Below are positions 18,301 through 28,490 of a stretch of 35,714 nt of DNA, in pieces. The translations under genes and the position numbers were made by a program. The stretch lies in assembly GCA_023375785.1 (NCBI GenBank), contig SZWC01000822.1:301143-336856 (forward strand). The letters are read 5' to 3'. Position 1 is the first letter of the stretch. Each line of letters begins with the position of its first letter. This stretch comes from Penium margaritaceum. Lineage: Eukaryota > Streptophyta > Zygnematophyceae > Desmidiales > Peniaceae. A model generated the notes under the pieces. It saw only the letters and a program-made list of their open reading frames with translations. It was not told the origin of the DNA and did not search any database.

Positions 18301-20470
18301 GGTTTTTGAGAAGGAAGGGTACCACGGAGGACCAATGAAGGTTAGGAAAGATGGCCGAGCACAGACGGGTGCTCCATATGGTAGGAGCCAGCCCCAGGGG
18401 TATGGTGCCAATGGAGGAGTGAAGGAAATTCCAACAAATCCGTAGGTGCGAGTAGATGAGGTGGCGGACCGCACGGAGGTACTGCAGCTAGAGCTGGAGG
18501 TGGATGAGACAGAGGTGCCAACAGTGCATCCCAGATGATTGTGCATGGCATGTGCACGGTGCAAGTCATCAATTGGAGCATCACACACATGCACAGAATG
18601 CTTGGTGGAGCCATAGTTCTAGTGCACGATTACGCTAGGCATGCGGAAGGATGCGGGGTCTTTGGATATACTCTTGCCCTTCGCATGACTCTTGCCACGT
18701 CCACAACCTAGAGAGGCGGGGGCGGTGGCAGTGGAGGAACAAGAGGAGGAGGAGGAAGAGGATGCAGATGAAGAGGAGGGGAAAGAGGAGACAGAAAATA
18801 ATGGCAACAACGCTCGTACGAGTTGTGAGGTGAAGGCATTTGTTCTAGAGGCTATTCCACCACATAGCAATACGCCGAGTAGTGAATTCCAATAGGGCAC
18901 CAACAACAAACGGGGACTTTGGTGGAACTGGCTTGGACGTGAGGCGCTTCAAATCATCAGCTTAGACATCGCGAAGGAGGTCTGGAAGCTCAGGGATTAA
19001 CCCGTTGACCATGGTCAGCACAACAGACAGCTAGCCAAGTCCAGCCTCCCCAATCTCACAAAGAAGCTTGAACCCGTGAGCCTAGTATGCGTCAACCGTT
19101 TTTTTAGCACACATTAAGAGCGTGTTGAACTAGACAGTTAGCGCACTTTGGATCGCTTAGCCAGTGATAGTGCTACGGTGGCAAAGCATCTCTTGTGCAC
19201 CGACTAGGACGACAATACGCTTGGTGGTGGGATAAGCATTGGAGGTGCTGATGTCATCAGTGAGTACCTCATGCGCAACATCAATGAGAGCATTGACAGT
19301 GCAGACAGACTCAAAAGCAGCCAATGTGTAGGACGAGAAAGCTTGAGTGTAGTACCCCCACACCTGTTCACCCTGAGCCTTTTTTTTTTTCTTTTTTTTT
19401 TCATATTTTTTTAAAATGTTTTATAAGATGGTCCAGGCAGAAATTCCCTGCCACCAGGCTCCCTTCCGGAAGCTGCTACCTTGCTACCTCACCCTGAGCC
19501 CAGGCACTAAAATGCACCTCCCAGGAGGAAAGGGCATCCACTAGGGCTGAGACAAAGGGTTGAGATAGGAAATGTTGGCGCGACACAACGATAATAGTGG
19601 CGGCAGTAGGAGTGACAGCAGGGTTGGCAGCGGAGGTGTAAGCTATAGATGGTGTGGAAGAGGCACCAACGTTGGTGCCAAGATTAGCACCACAAGGAGG
19701 GGCAGATGCATCGGAAAGACGCTTAAGCACAATGGCATTTACCCTCTTCAGCTAAGGTAGCGCGACTGTCCATCTCAAGATTGAGGAGATCTTCTGCCTC
19801 ACGATGTGTCTCACATGTGAGATTCACTTGGTGCTGCTGCTCTGCTACAATTGACTGGTCGTGACCAAGCATGGTGACGTAAGATGGGCTCTACAATCTG
19901 CATGCCAATATTCATAACAGCCACATTAACTGGTCCAAAAACAACTACACCCTCACTATAAACCTCATTGTCAACCCCTGTTAAAGCGCATGAGATGCTT
20001 TAGCTATAGCTACAAATGTAGTGGTTGTTACAATAGCTGCATCTACGACAGCCAAGGCAACACGCATCAGATGACGTGCAAGGTCAACATTATCCTGACA
20101 AAGTGCTGCGAATAAGTTACCCGCACTGACGTCCACCTCAGTGGCGCCGTATGGCTGCTGAACCGCCCCCTCCCCCAGGCGCTTGGGTGAGATGGTCTTA
20201 CCAGGTTTGGGTGTGATGTCCACGATGCTGTTGTCAAGGTGGTCCAAGGCGTCGGAGTGTCATTGGTCAAAGAGCAGCACTCACGCGCCTAGCAACCCTC
20301 ATAACAGCCGCCAAGTGGTACTGCACCTGGGACCTCAATGTGCACCAGTGTAGTTGTGAGCACCACCAAAGTAGTGCCATTTCCCTAGCAAACATCGGGA
20401 ACATAACTAATACTGCTGATGACGTAGCTGGGTGTAGTCTCCTTTGCACTATAGCTACCGCTACCACTGG
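18301..20470 (-). pseudogene. E4 gag with extended N-terminal region
   Basis: Minus-strand pieces run 20247-19981 (MDHLDNSIVDITPKPGKTISPKRLGEGAV, then NLFAALCQDNVDLARHLMRVALAVV), 19730-19501 (Ala/Ser/Thr-rich, ending SALVDALSSWEVHFSAWAQGE), the S2 insert, then 19363-19157 (WGYYTQAFSSYTLAAFESVCTVNALIDVA). Next come a VNGLIPELPDLLRD block near 18990 and a Ser/Gly-rich tail to 18340. No clear CCHC knuckle is readable; one Cys-rich spot (LGCGRGKSHAKGKS) lies near 18680-18710. The order and the WAQGE/QGEQ overlap across S2 support one former gag. Stops and frameshifts throughout. Confidence 0.62.
19368..19500 (-). mobile_element. S2: 109-bp poly(A)-tailed retroposon in E4 gag
   Basis: The insert (19380-19488) is flanked by a perfect 12-bp duplication, TCACCCTGAGCC (19368-19379 and 19489-19500). 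On the minus strand it ends in an A-rich tail of about 20 bases with one G. Its body contains AGCAGCTTCCGGAAGGGA and GCCTGGACCATC, the same as S1. The duplication and tail are hallmarks of LINE-type target-primed insertion. Confidence 0.85.
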
Positions 20471-21367
20471 AACGGTCTACAGTTGCTGTTGTTAGGTTGC
20501 GATAAGTGATGCTATAACACAATGTTGGCTGTTGCTGCCGCCACTGCCACTACAGCTAACAGTTCTCTGCTGCTACTGTCGCCGCCACGCAACTATAGTT
20601 GTTGCTGCTATTGTAGTATGCTGCTCACTATTGCTGCCGCCACTGCTTTTGTAGTGGCCATTGGGTTGCTGATGTGATTGTTGTTATGCAACTCCAATGT
20701 ATGTTCCTATTATAGTTTGTTGCCAGCTATTCCTGTTGTCGCTGCTTTGAGGTTTAGGTGGGTGGTTAGTGTCGCTAATGATGCAACAGCCCGCTGCTAA
20801 TCTTACTGTTGCACTGCAGTTTTGGCTATTGCGATGATGTTGCTGTTGTTGCAACAACCGTTAACTATTGCTACTACAACACATAGCTGCTATTGTTGAT
20901 GCTATGCGTATGGGGCTATGGCCACTATGCAGGCGTAGCTAATGTGGGTGCTGCTGTCTATTGCTAAACGCCGTTGTTGTTGTCACTGCTATAGTCTAGA
21001 GATATTGTTGTTGTGCTACTGTAGAGCTGGTCGTCATCATGCTGCAATTGCTGTTGCTGCTGCAGACGTCAGCTGATGCTGTGTGGCCGTGGCAGTTGCT
21101 CATTGTTGCTATTGTGCAGCTGCCGCTACTAAAGTCGCTTATGCTTGGTGCTGTGAGCCATTGTTGCCACTATTGTTGCTGCAGTCCGTGGCTGCTTTGT
21201 TTGCAATATGGTTGTGAAAACTCAGAGTCCACGACTGCTTAAGCTGCTACTCAATGCAGTAGTTGGCTGCCCTTGGCAATGTGACAGCAGGTGTTTGGGT
21301 AGGTGTCAAGCATAGAACTGCTTCCGCACATGCGGGGTGGTGGACACACTTTCAGCCCAAGATCAGG
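20471..21367 (-). repeat. Triplet-rich leader of E4
   Basis: About 800 bp are dominated by imperfect triplets, read as GCA, ACA, GTA and TAG on the element's sense strand, with no long reading frame. It lies between the 5' LTR and gag. E5 has a leader of the same style and position (23321-24055). No clear PBS is visible next to the LTR at about 21350-21367. The small frame at 21039-21242 on the plus strand is a triplet artefact. Confidence 0.7.
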
Positions 21368-21990
21368 GGATGGCAACTGTGCTAGACAAGTAGATGACAG
21401 CTAGGAAAGCATGCAACACAAAGGGCGTGAAGAAACGCCATGGATCAAAATGGAAATCACAAGAGTAAGGAGTTACAAGTGAAGAAAACGTGGAGCTACA
21501 GAGAGAGGGAGGATCGGGCTCCCCCATGACCAGTTGCACTACGAGCCCACCTGCAACCGTGGGTTTCCCACGTAATCACATCTCTAGCCCACACCTCCAG
21601 ATGTTTTTTTTCTCCCACAAGTTGGGTGCTAGAAAAATCTGGCAACATGAAGTCTAGGCGGTCACACCCGGGCTAGCTAAAAAATCCAAACAAGCTCTCT
21701 CCCCCCTCTAAAAGTACAAAACTGTATGAGCACCATGAATCATAATCAAGCACAATGTTTGAAGTAGCATAATCACCATAATCACGCAGACTGCATTACT
21801 GCTCTAAGTTGGAGAACCACTGTCAATGGCGTCCCGTAACCACCCGTCATGGGGCTGGCTCGCCGTACAGCCATGCCGAGACAATGGAGCACCCAGTGGC
21901 AAGGTCTCCCTTCGGTCACTCATGTGCATCAGTGCGATGGGTGTGCCAAGAGGCGAGAGGTCACTATGTGTCACTAACACATAACCAACA
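21368..21990 (-). repeat. 5' LTR of E4
   Basis: This is the right copy of the E4 LTR, about 623 bp, ending ACCAACA on the plus strand (TGTTGG on the sense strand). Confidence 0.78.
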
Positions 21991-21995
21991 TCACC

Positions 21996-22641
21996 AGAAA
22001 ATGTAAGACAATTGCTGCAGGGTCCGAGCTGTTTGTTGTATCCGCAACCTTTAAGATTTTTTCGATGGACTAGCCTTGCACCCAATGTGCATGTGTTTCT
22101 CATTGTGTATCCGTCGATCGATGCCGGACTTGTGCATGTTGTCAAACGTAGATTTGGCTAGAGAATCTAGTCACTGGTGTGTTTGGATGCCATTACTCAA
22201 AGTTACAGTTAAAACAATGGTTTTAAGCCAGTTTAAGGACAAACTGACGCTTTCGCTATTGGTTACGTGTCAATACCACTTCGTTGTACACTCATTTCCA
22301 TGATGCAGGTGATTGACCAGAGAGAGACAACGCTACAACCTGCTTGGTCGTGACGACATGGCTGCACGACAGGCCACCCCCATGGACCAAGTGGCCAAAG
22401 GGCTTCAACAGCCTTGCATGCTCATTTCCCTCAGCTACATACATGTGTCTCATGCTTGTGTGCATTCGTGTGGCATACTGAGCCGTGTGCTCACCCAAAC
22501 CTAGTTGCTGCGAGTTTCTTAACCGGTGATACATCTGACGGGATTTTGACAAATACAGTGGAGTGGTGGTTTGAATCCGCCACACTTGAGGTTAGCGAGA
22601 GAGAGTGAGCTCGCTGCTTGCTCGCTCGCTCACTCCCATGC
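21996..22641. other. No gene recognised between E4 and E5
   Basis: Frames at 22076-22303 and 22292-22608 are short and match nothing I know. A tRNA T-arm-like stem (22567-22583) and a GAGTGAGC/GCTCACTC hairpin near 22604-22636 are visible. The stretch may be the continuation of whatever E4 inserted into. Confidence 0.5.
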
Positions 22642-23308
22642 TATTGGTTTGTATGGCTTCTACCAGTCATGACCGACACCGGTTGATTACCCATATACCC
22701 CACGTTGGTGGTATAGGGTGGAGGAGAGCGTGACGACACGATGGGCCTCCAAAGTGTACCAAGACTTATCCAGCACCTACAACAGCAACGGCGAGACGCG
22801 GTCGATGCGTTCCAGCAGCTCTATGGGCTTGTCAAGAGCTAAGAGAGTTTTCTCGGTAGGTTGCGTCCCGTGCACCTGCTGGACTGCACCGGTGTGACGA
22901 GGACCTGATGGTTGTAGTACGGATTTTGATGTTCAGAAAGATGTTTGTGATGTCTAAACGCTAATTTTGAGTGTTTCTAGCACTGCTTGTATTTTCTCAG
23001 TGGTCAAGACCCAGGCACTCGGAGAGCTGTTCCCGTGCCTCGAGGAGACCACCTTTGTTGTTCTCATGGTGTATGTAGTGTGTTCTCTCTGCTGACTTGT
23101 TTAGGTTCAGCAGGGGTGACGGGGCCCGGTGCGTCTAGCTGCCGACGTCCCTACATAAGCCCACTTAGGACTCATGTACATTTTCTCCTTGTTCTTTCAT
23201 GTACTGTGTTCCAGACTTAGCCAAATTCTTGCCGTTTGGTATTGCACTCACACACAGAGCTCATTTTTGTGTTTGCATGGGCCTGCATGTCCTAATTAAC
23301 TTCCAACT
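22642..23308 (+). repeat. 5' LTR of E5
   Basis: About 667 bp, starting TATTGG and ending CCAACT just before the PBS. Its first 138 bp match 34930-35067. A copy of the module GGTCAAGACCCAGGCACTCGG lies near 23003, also found as tandem modules at 34471-34810. Confidence 0.72.
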
Positions 23309-23320
23309 TGGTATCAGAGC
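23309..23320 (+). other. Primer-binding site of E5
   Basis: TGGTATCAGAGC, complementary to the 3' end of initiator tRNA-Met, starts directly after the LTR. Confidence 0.85.
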
Positions 23321-24055
23321 ATAGGGGGGCGTGTGAACAGCAGATGCAGCAAAAGCAGCAGCAGAGGGCGGAACGTAGAGAAAATGCGCCACGTGGCACG
23401 ACGCAAGCAGCAGTCTGAGGGAGCGTAATGTGCCTGCACGTGATCATCACAGGGGCTGTGAGCAGTGCACATTGGCAACAACGGCTACAGTAGCAGCAGT
23501 AGTAGCACTAGTATACCCAACAGCAGCAGCAGTAGTAGCGACAGCTGCTGTGCCGCAAAGCAGGAGTAGTGGCGTCAGAGGAGTCGCTCACAGCAATGGC
23601 ACCATCGGCCGCAATAGCAATAGTAGCGACGGGTGGCAACATTCGCAACAGCCGCACCTGCGGCTGTAGTAGCAGCGATGGCAGCATCTGTGCTGCGCAG
23701 CAACAGTAGCAGCAGCGGAAACAGTGGCAGCGCACAATAGCAATAGCTGCAATGGTAGTAGTAAGTAGTAGCAGTAGTAGCGGCAGCTGTTGTGCCGTAC
23801 AGCAGTAGCAGCAACAGTGGCGGCGGCAGCATTGGTGGCGGCAGTAGCGACGGTGCACAACAGTAGTAGCGACAACGGCAGTAGCAAGCAACAGCAATAG
23901 TGGTGGCGCATAGTAGTAAGCAGAAGTAGCAGCGGCGGCGCACAATAGCAGCAGCAGCGGTGGCAGCAGCAAGCAGCAGCAACAGTAACAGCGAAAGTAA
24001 CAACAGTAGCAACCATTGCAGCTGCACCTGCTGCCGTAGTTGCTACTGTCAAAGC
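23321..24055 (+). repeat. Triplet-rich leader of E5
   Basis: About 700 bp of imperfect GCA/GTA/ACA/GGC triplets with frequent TAG. The overlapping Cys/Tyr/Leu-rich frames on the minus strand (23508-24113) are products of the triplet pattern, not genes. Its place just after the PBS parallels E4. Confidence 0.78.
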
Positions 24056-24500
24056 AAGGAGGGCCTCGCAGTCCTCCTCTGAGGACCCCCCCTCCTCGGA
24101 GGAGGCCCCTCAAGCCCCCTCAGGGGAGTCCCCTCGGAGGGGGCCTGTCGGCCGCGTGAGCCCCTCGGCCCCGTCGGCCCCGTTGTCCGACCGACGGAGG
24201 GGCGGGCTCAGAGGGGCGGATAGACCCCTCCCCTCCTCTCTCCTCGCTCACAAGTTGACTTCCGAGCGAGCGAGCGAGGGGCCCACACCCCTCAATTTGT
24301 TTTTAAGCGAGGGGCGACCTAACCCATCACCCTTTGCCTTTTCTCTTTTTTTTGCCTCTTCTCCCTCATCTCTAGCGGCATTCGAGAAAAGGGAAGGGGT
24401 GCATCTGAGAGCGAGTGGTGACCCAAGCGAGGGGTAAAAAAAAAACACCGAGGAGGGGAAAAGTAGTTTTCTGTCACCGAGGGAAAACAAATCATGCGGG
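24056..24500. repeat. GC-rich, purine/pyrimidine-skewed hairpin region
   Basis: From 24056 to 24240 the sequence is nearly all CCCCTC/GGAGG blocks with short inverted repeats (for example CCTCCTCGGAGGAGG near 24091). This is followed by AGCGAGGGG motifs (24268-24437) and a poly(A) run near 24436. It interrupts the triplet pattern, which resumes at about 24540. It may be a separate insertion, but I could not define ends or a duplication. The open frames here are compositional. Confidence 0.45.
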
Positions 24501-25148
24501 GCCATAGAATAGCCCGGCATCTCATAGACACCTATAGTTTCAACAGCCACGGCACCAACAGTAGCTTCCACAACAGCAGCGGCGGTGGCAGTGGAATGGC
24601 AAAAATTGCATTGTGTAGAGCAGTTGTAGCAGCGCTTGTAACCTCCCCTTCCCAGCCGACAGAGGATTGTCATTGGCGGCAACGTTTTCGAGACGCGTCG
24701 TGGACCAGCATCTCTCTGGGGCCCGTGGATCGGTCCCCGCACTTCAGTCCGTAGGATCCACGGCATATTCAGGTTTGTCTATCTCTGAGGGCTTGGTTGT
24801 CTACCGCTTGGAGCACCAGCCGCACCTGCAGCCGCCACACCTTCTATTCTTGGAGCAGTTTTTGCTCTTGTAGTGGCAGCAGCACTAGTAGCTGATCAGA
24901 CTCCCTTCACTGGGCATGTTGTGGGCGTGCAGCTCGTCCCGTCTGATTACACTTGCTGACCCCGACAACGTGACCTACAGGGGTGACGGTGTCTCCTTGT
25001 GTCATCCTCTCCCGTGGCTTGGTGTTTACCACCGGGATTAGGTGCCCTCGGCACCTATCCATCTTCCGGTACACAAGATGAGTGCATATACATCTGAGCA
25101 GGCGCCTTGCACGTTTGCCTGGTACTACTGTGGTGATGGACGTCATGG
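24501..25148 (+). other. E5 internal region, no clear gene
   Basis: Triplet remnants (24540-24640) are followed by ordinary-composition sequence. A short frame (25042-25251) contains a Cys/His/Trp-rich stretch, CTFAWYYCGDGRHGWRRCW, followed by CPHGWHQPW, that might be a decayed zinc-binding segment. I recognise no family. Confidence 0.35.
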
Positions 25149-25658
25149 TTGGCGTCGCTGCTGGACATGCCCTCACGGCTGGCATCAACCTTGGCTTCAC
25201 CCTCATCTGAGCATGCATCCTCCACAGCATGCGGACCGTCAGCGTTGGTAGATCCCCTAGCTGGACCTCTGGCAACCATATTCGCCGAGATCCACGGCCT
25301 GAGGGACGTGGTACAGCGGCTCTGTGACGTCGTCGTCACAAAGCGTACTTCTACTACTGGTTCGTCCACGGCCTCCTTGATCTCATCTCCTTCATCCTCT
25401 CCTCCTTCCTCATCCAATGGTGTCACTTCAGCTCCATCTGCCAGCCAGTCCCAAGCTGCCACCATCCTTTCAATCCTCCACTCTCTTGCTACCACGACGC
25501 CACCTCAAGATGACATGTCCTCATGCAAACATTCCAGACGTGTGTGCATGCAACGTCGGCATCAACGCTCCGAACGCCGTGCCCGTGCCGGTTTTGATAC
25601 ATCCTCCACCTCCTAGACTTCCGTTGTTGTACCTGTCAAGGGAGAGTGTGGCCACTGC
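25149..25658 (+). pseudogene. Unknown ORF of E5 (left part, cut by E3)
   Basis: The frame to 25616 (about 155 codons; the start is uncertain) has a helix-rich stretch, GPLATIFAEIHGLRDVVQRL, then a long Ser/Pro/Thr-rich region, and a basic C-terminus, MQRRHQRSERRARAGF. It could be a Gag-like protein, since it follows the leader and a coiled-coil-like segment plus basic tail would suit RNA binding. No zinc knuckle and no database family is recognised. E3 is inserted 40 bp beyond its stop. Confidence 0.4.
25654..25658. repeat. Probable left target-site duplication of E3
   Basis: ACTGC precedes the left LTR. The right partner is absent because the right LTR is truncated, so this is unconfirmed. 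Confidence 0.35.
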
Positions 25659-26264
25659 TGAGGATCAAGTTACGAAGAGTTTGCAATAAATGGCACGAGA
25701 AATGGTAGCTCCTAGGCTAAGCTAGAGCCAAAACACCATGGCGGCAGGTCAGGAAAAAGGTCCAAGCGCGGGAGTAACAAGTCGCAGTAGTCTTAGGGGG
25801 TGAGGTCGCTAATCGACCTCACCCGTCACGCCGGCGAGCGAAGCTCACCCGCAAACATGCTTGCTCGAGGACAAAAGCCCTTGACGGCCCAAAAACGCGT
25901 GCGAGAGAATCTGTGCACCCCATGGGTGGCGCGCGATATGCCACTTACAAAGTGGCATAGTCTTGGCCTACCCAGGCATTGATTTACAGGTCCAACATGG
26001 GTCTCATGAGTAAAAGCAAGCAAATTTCAGCTACAACTAGAGGGCAAAACTAGGTTTGCTAGAGGAGCCTAAGCACATAGTAGGACGTGAAGCTCTGGTG
26101 ATGAAGAGGGAGGAAGGGCCATGCGGTCAGGATGGAGGCGACCACCTGTGAGGAGAAGAGGAGTTGCGTGCCTTCATGGTTCGTCGCCTCCACTTGTTGT
26201 ACCAGCATGCCCTACGCACTCACGGCCACCACAAGAGGAGTATATGTACAGTGAGAGATTAACA
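25659..26264 (-). repeat. 3' LTR of E3
   Basis: 606 bp, TGAGGATC...GATTAACA on the plus strand. A perfect 10-bp stem with a 5-base loop (25799-25823, GGTGAGGTCG/CGACCTCACC) is conserved in the other LTR at 32144-32168. The block after it (about 25824-25885) is different in the two LTRs. Confidence 0.9.
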
Positions 26265-27614
26265 CGCCCCCTTGGACGGGAGTGCAGCAGGCAAGCAACC
26301 CAGTTGTTGTAGTTGTAGTAAGAGAGAAGGGGATGATAGAGCCTTGGTGAGAAAATTCGCCAGCTGTGCCTTCCCACCGATGGCACACACCTCAACTGTC
26401 CCAGCATCCATTGCCTCTCGTACAAAGTGGTGTTCAACACTGATATGCTTTGTGCGTGGATGCAATACACCATCATTTGCTGCAATGCGGTGTGCGGTTG
26501 AGCCATCACTGTGCACTGGTACAGCAACTGTGCGCACGCCAAGTTCTTCAAGCAGCCGTGCAAGCCAAATCCCTTCACATGCGAGATTGAGTTAACCGAC
26601 CCAAAATCGTGCACTCGTAGGTCAGTGCTCGATTTTGGGTCGGAAGTCCGACTTCGGAGGGCGAAATCGGACTTTGCCCGGCTCTGCGACGTCGCAGGCA
26701 GAGCGTCGCCAGCGAGGTCGTCAAACAGTCACAAACCCCTTGAGTGAGGGGTTTGTGACTGTTCGAGGGGGGTTTGCGGGTTGGTTTGGATGGGGGGTCC
26801 GAGACTCCCCCTGCGATGGAAGGGAATTTTCCCGCGCAAAGATAAAACCCTAAACCCCCGAATGTAATTCGGGGATGGGTTTGTTTGACGTTTGGGCTTC
26901 AAACTAGGGGTTGAAGGTGGATTTTTGTGGTGGAAAAAAAATGAAAAGGGTGTTTTCGCTCGATCGCGATCGAGCGACGACCACAGTTCTGACATCGGCG
27001 AAGCCGATGTTAGAACGATCGGACTTCGTCCTTGATTTTGGCGAAAGGGGGGTCTTCGCTGAAATCGAGGGCGAAGTCGGAAAGAAACTTCCGACGCGGC
27101 TTTTTCGGCCGATGCACTCGAACTCGAGTGCATGTTTTTAAGTCAATTAACCCTAAATGTTACATGCTGCCTCGCCCAAAGCCATGTATTCAGCCTCAGC
27201 TACACTGCATGCCACACAGGATTGTTTGGCACTGCGCCATGACACAGCGGTGCCCCAAACACAAAACACATAACCACCCCGACTGCGTGCTTCACGGTCA
27301 CGAGCATAATCACTGTCACAATAACCATACAGAACTGGACCTATGGTTGGGGCAAACACAAGACCAAGAGCGGCAGTCTCCAACACATAACGCAGCAGCT
27401 TCAGCAACGCTTTCTGGTGTGTACTGCGTGGTTGCTGGCTAAACTGAGCGAGCACATTAACTGCACATGCAATGTCAAGACGTGTAGTGGAGGCAAGATA
27501 TGAGAGACTGCCAGTGATCTGTCTGTAGAGTTTCGGGTCAGCATCGGGACCATAATCTTTGGTGCGTGCATCTAGCAAGTGTGCATAGACGTCAGGACTC
27601 ATGGGAGTGGTTTG
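26265..27614 (-). pseudogene. E3 RNase H (split by a MITE-like insertion)
   Basis: The minus-strand frame from 27602 reads YRQITGSLSYLASTTRLDIACAVNVLAQFS, then GYCDSDYARDREARSRGGYVFCVWGTAVSWRSAKQS and VAEAEYMALGEA, a well kept copia RNase H. It is interrupted at 27161 by the insertion 26583-27161 and resumes with HSDGSTAHRIAANDGVLHPRTKHISVEHHFVREA and KAQLANFLTKAL. The frame ends KGAC-stop, with the stop codon falling in the first bases (TGTTAA) of the 3' LTR. The polypurine tract AAGGGGGCG is at 26265-26275. E2 supplies the gap-free empty site for the insertion. Confidence 0.9.
26577..27167. mobile_element. Hairpin-tiled MITE-like insertion in E3 RNase H
   Basis: The 579-bp insert (26583-27161) lies between ACATGC at 26577-26582 and 27162-27167 (8 bp if one mismatch is allowed). 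Terminal inverted repeats 26591-26617 and 27125-27151 match at 21 of 27 positions. Inside are several strong hairpins: 26596-26609/26630-26643 (14 bp), 26724-26740/26747-26763 (17 bp, perfect), the 22-bp perfect palindrome 26956-26977, 26986-26999/27003-27016 (13 of 14) and a 10-bp stem near 27115-27136. It has no transposase. Frames at 26635-26853 and 26729-27133 are within it and are not genes. Confidence 0.85.
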
Positions 27615-28490
27615 TCAAGGAAGATGCTGTACCAAGTGTTGAAAATGTGCAGTGAGATGCGCAATGAATCGACCTTGATGAAGTGCCAGTGTTCGTGCTG
27701 TGCGGTCACGAGTGATGGTCATGCCGAGGAAATTTTGTGCTTCACCAAGATCTGTCATTTTGTTATGATCCGTGAGTAGTGCTTTGGCTCGTGCAATGAG
27801 GGTGAGGGAGGGAGACAAGATTTGCAGATCATCCACATAGACCAACAATGCGACAGGTAGACCTTCATCCCAGTGTAGAAACAATGAGGGATCACGAAGA
27901 CTTTGTGTGAATACACCACTCTCCAGGGTGCGTCGGATTTCTTTGTTCCAACACCGAGGCACTTGCTTTAAGCCATAGAGGGCCTTAAGCAGGAGCCATA
28001 CCCGATCTGTGCCATCCTCAAAGCCCTCAGGTTGGTGCACATACAATTATTCTTCCAGTGGTCCATTCAAAAAGGCATTTTCAACATCCCAATCCTCATG
28101 TGCAGCCATTGCGAGTAAACTATGGCTAGTTCCATACTTGCCCACAAGTGCATACGTGTCTGTGAAGTCTTGTCCTGGGATCTGATGGAAACCTTTTGCC
28201 ACCAGCCTTGCTTTATACTTCTGAATCAGACCTTTGAGGTTTCTTTTCAGTTTAAGCAGCCATTTCACATCGATAGCCTTCCGTCCAGGTGTCAAAGGCA
28301 CCAATTCATACACCTCATGCTCAAGTAGTGTGTTCGGTTCCGCCACCATTGCTTGTTCCCATTTGGCGGCATCCGGATGCCCCCTGGCTTCAACCACGGT
28401 CAGTGGTTCACTTACAGCGTGGTCCATTGGTGTGGTGCCGACAGTGTGGTAAAACTGCTTATAGTCAACTCTGGGCAGATCACACAAGGA
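27615..28490 (-). pseudogene. E3 reverse transcriptase
   Basis: The minus frame from 28487 reads WEQAMVAEPNTLLEHEVYELVPL, RKAIDVKWLLKLKRNLKGLIQKYKARLVAKGFHQ, TDTYALVGKYGTSHSLLAMAAHEDWDVENAFLNGPLEE, then a TAA (28047-28049). It continues in frame with YVHQPEGFEDGTDRVWLLLKALYGLKQVPRCWNKEI and LLVYVDDLQILSPSLTLI, keeping the catalytic YVDD, and MTDLGEAQNFLGMTITRD. The MDV motif before NAFLNG lacks a few residues (reads DWDVENAF), a small deletion. A TGA at 27615-27617 separates it from RNase H in the same frame. Confidence 0.92.

Larger units (their letters stand above)
13754..21990 (-). mobile_element. E4: decayed minus-strand copia LTR retrotransposon
   Basis: Two diverged direct repeats about 7.6 kb apart (13754-14358 and about 21368-21990) share blocks such as GGCAACTGTGCTAGACAAGTA, GTGGGTTT..CCACGTAA, CTAAAAAATCCAA and CCAGTGGCAAGGTCTCCCT. 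Between them the minus strand carries gag, protease, integrase, RT and RNase H in copia order. A polypurine tract (GGGGGAG on the minus strand) abuts the 3' LTR at 14359. Possible duplicated target: CCACC at 13749-13753 and TCACC at 21991-21995 (4 of 5). All frames are broken. Its pol is related to the relic at 313-1463. Confidence 0.82.

Noticed and set aside
22560..22590. tRNA T-arm-like stem GGTGG-TTTGAAT-CCGCC
   Set aside because: No A box or acceptor pairing at tRNA spacing upstream; likely chance.
23508..24113. Long minus-strand frames (up to 201 codons) rich in Cys, Tyr and Leu
   Set aside because: They arise from the triplet-repeat leader, where all three frames are open at once. There is no domain or start context.
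24248..24766. 172-codon minus-strand frame
   Set aside because: It crosses a compositional GC-rich block and a poly(A) run; no motif.
26635..27133. Frames inside the MITE-like element
   Set aside because: They result from hairpin arms and GC-rich words; too short for a transposase and without motifs.
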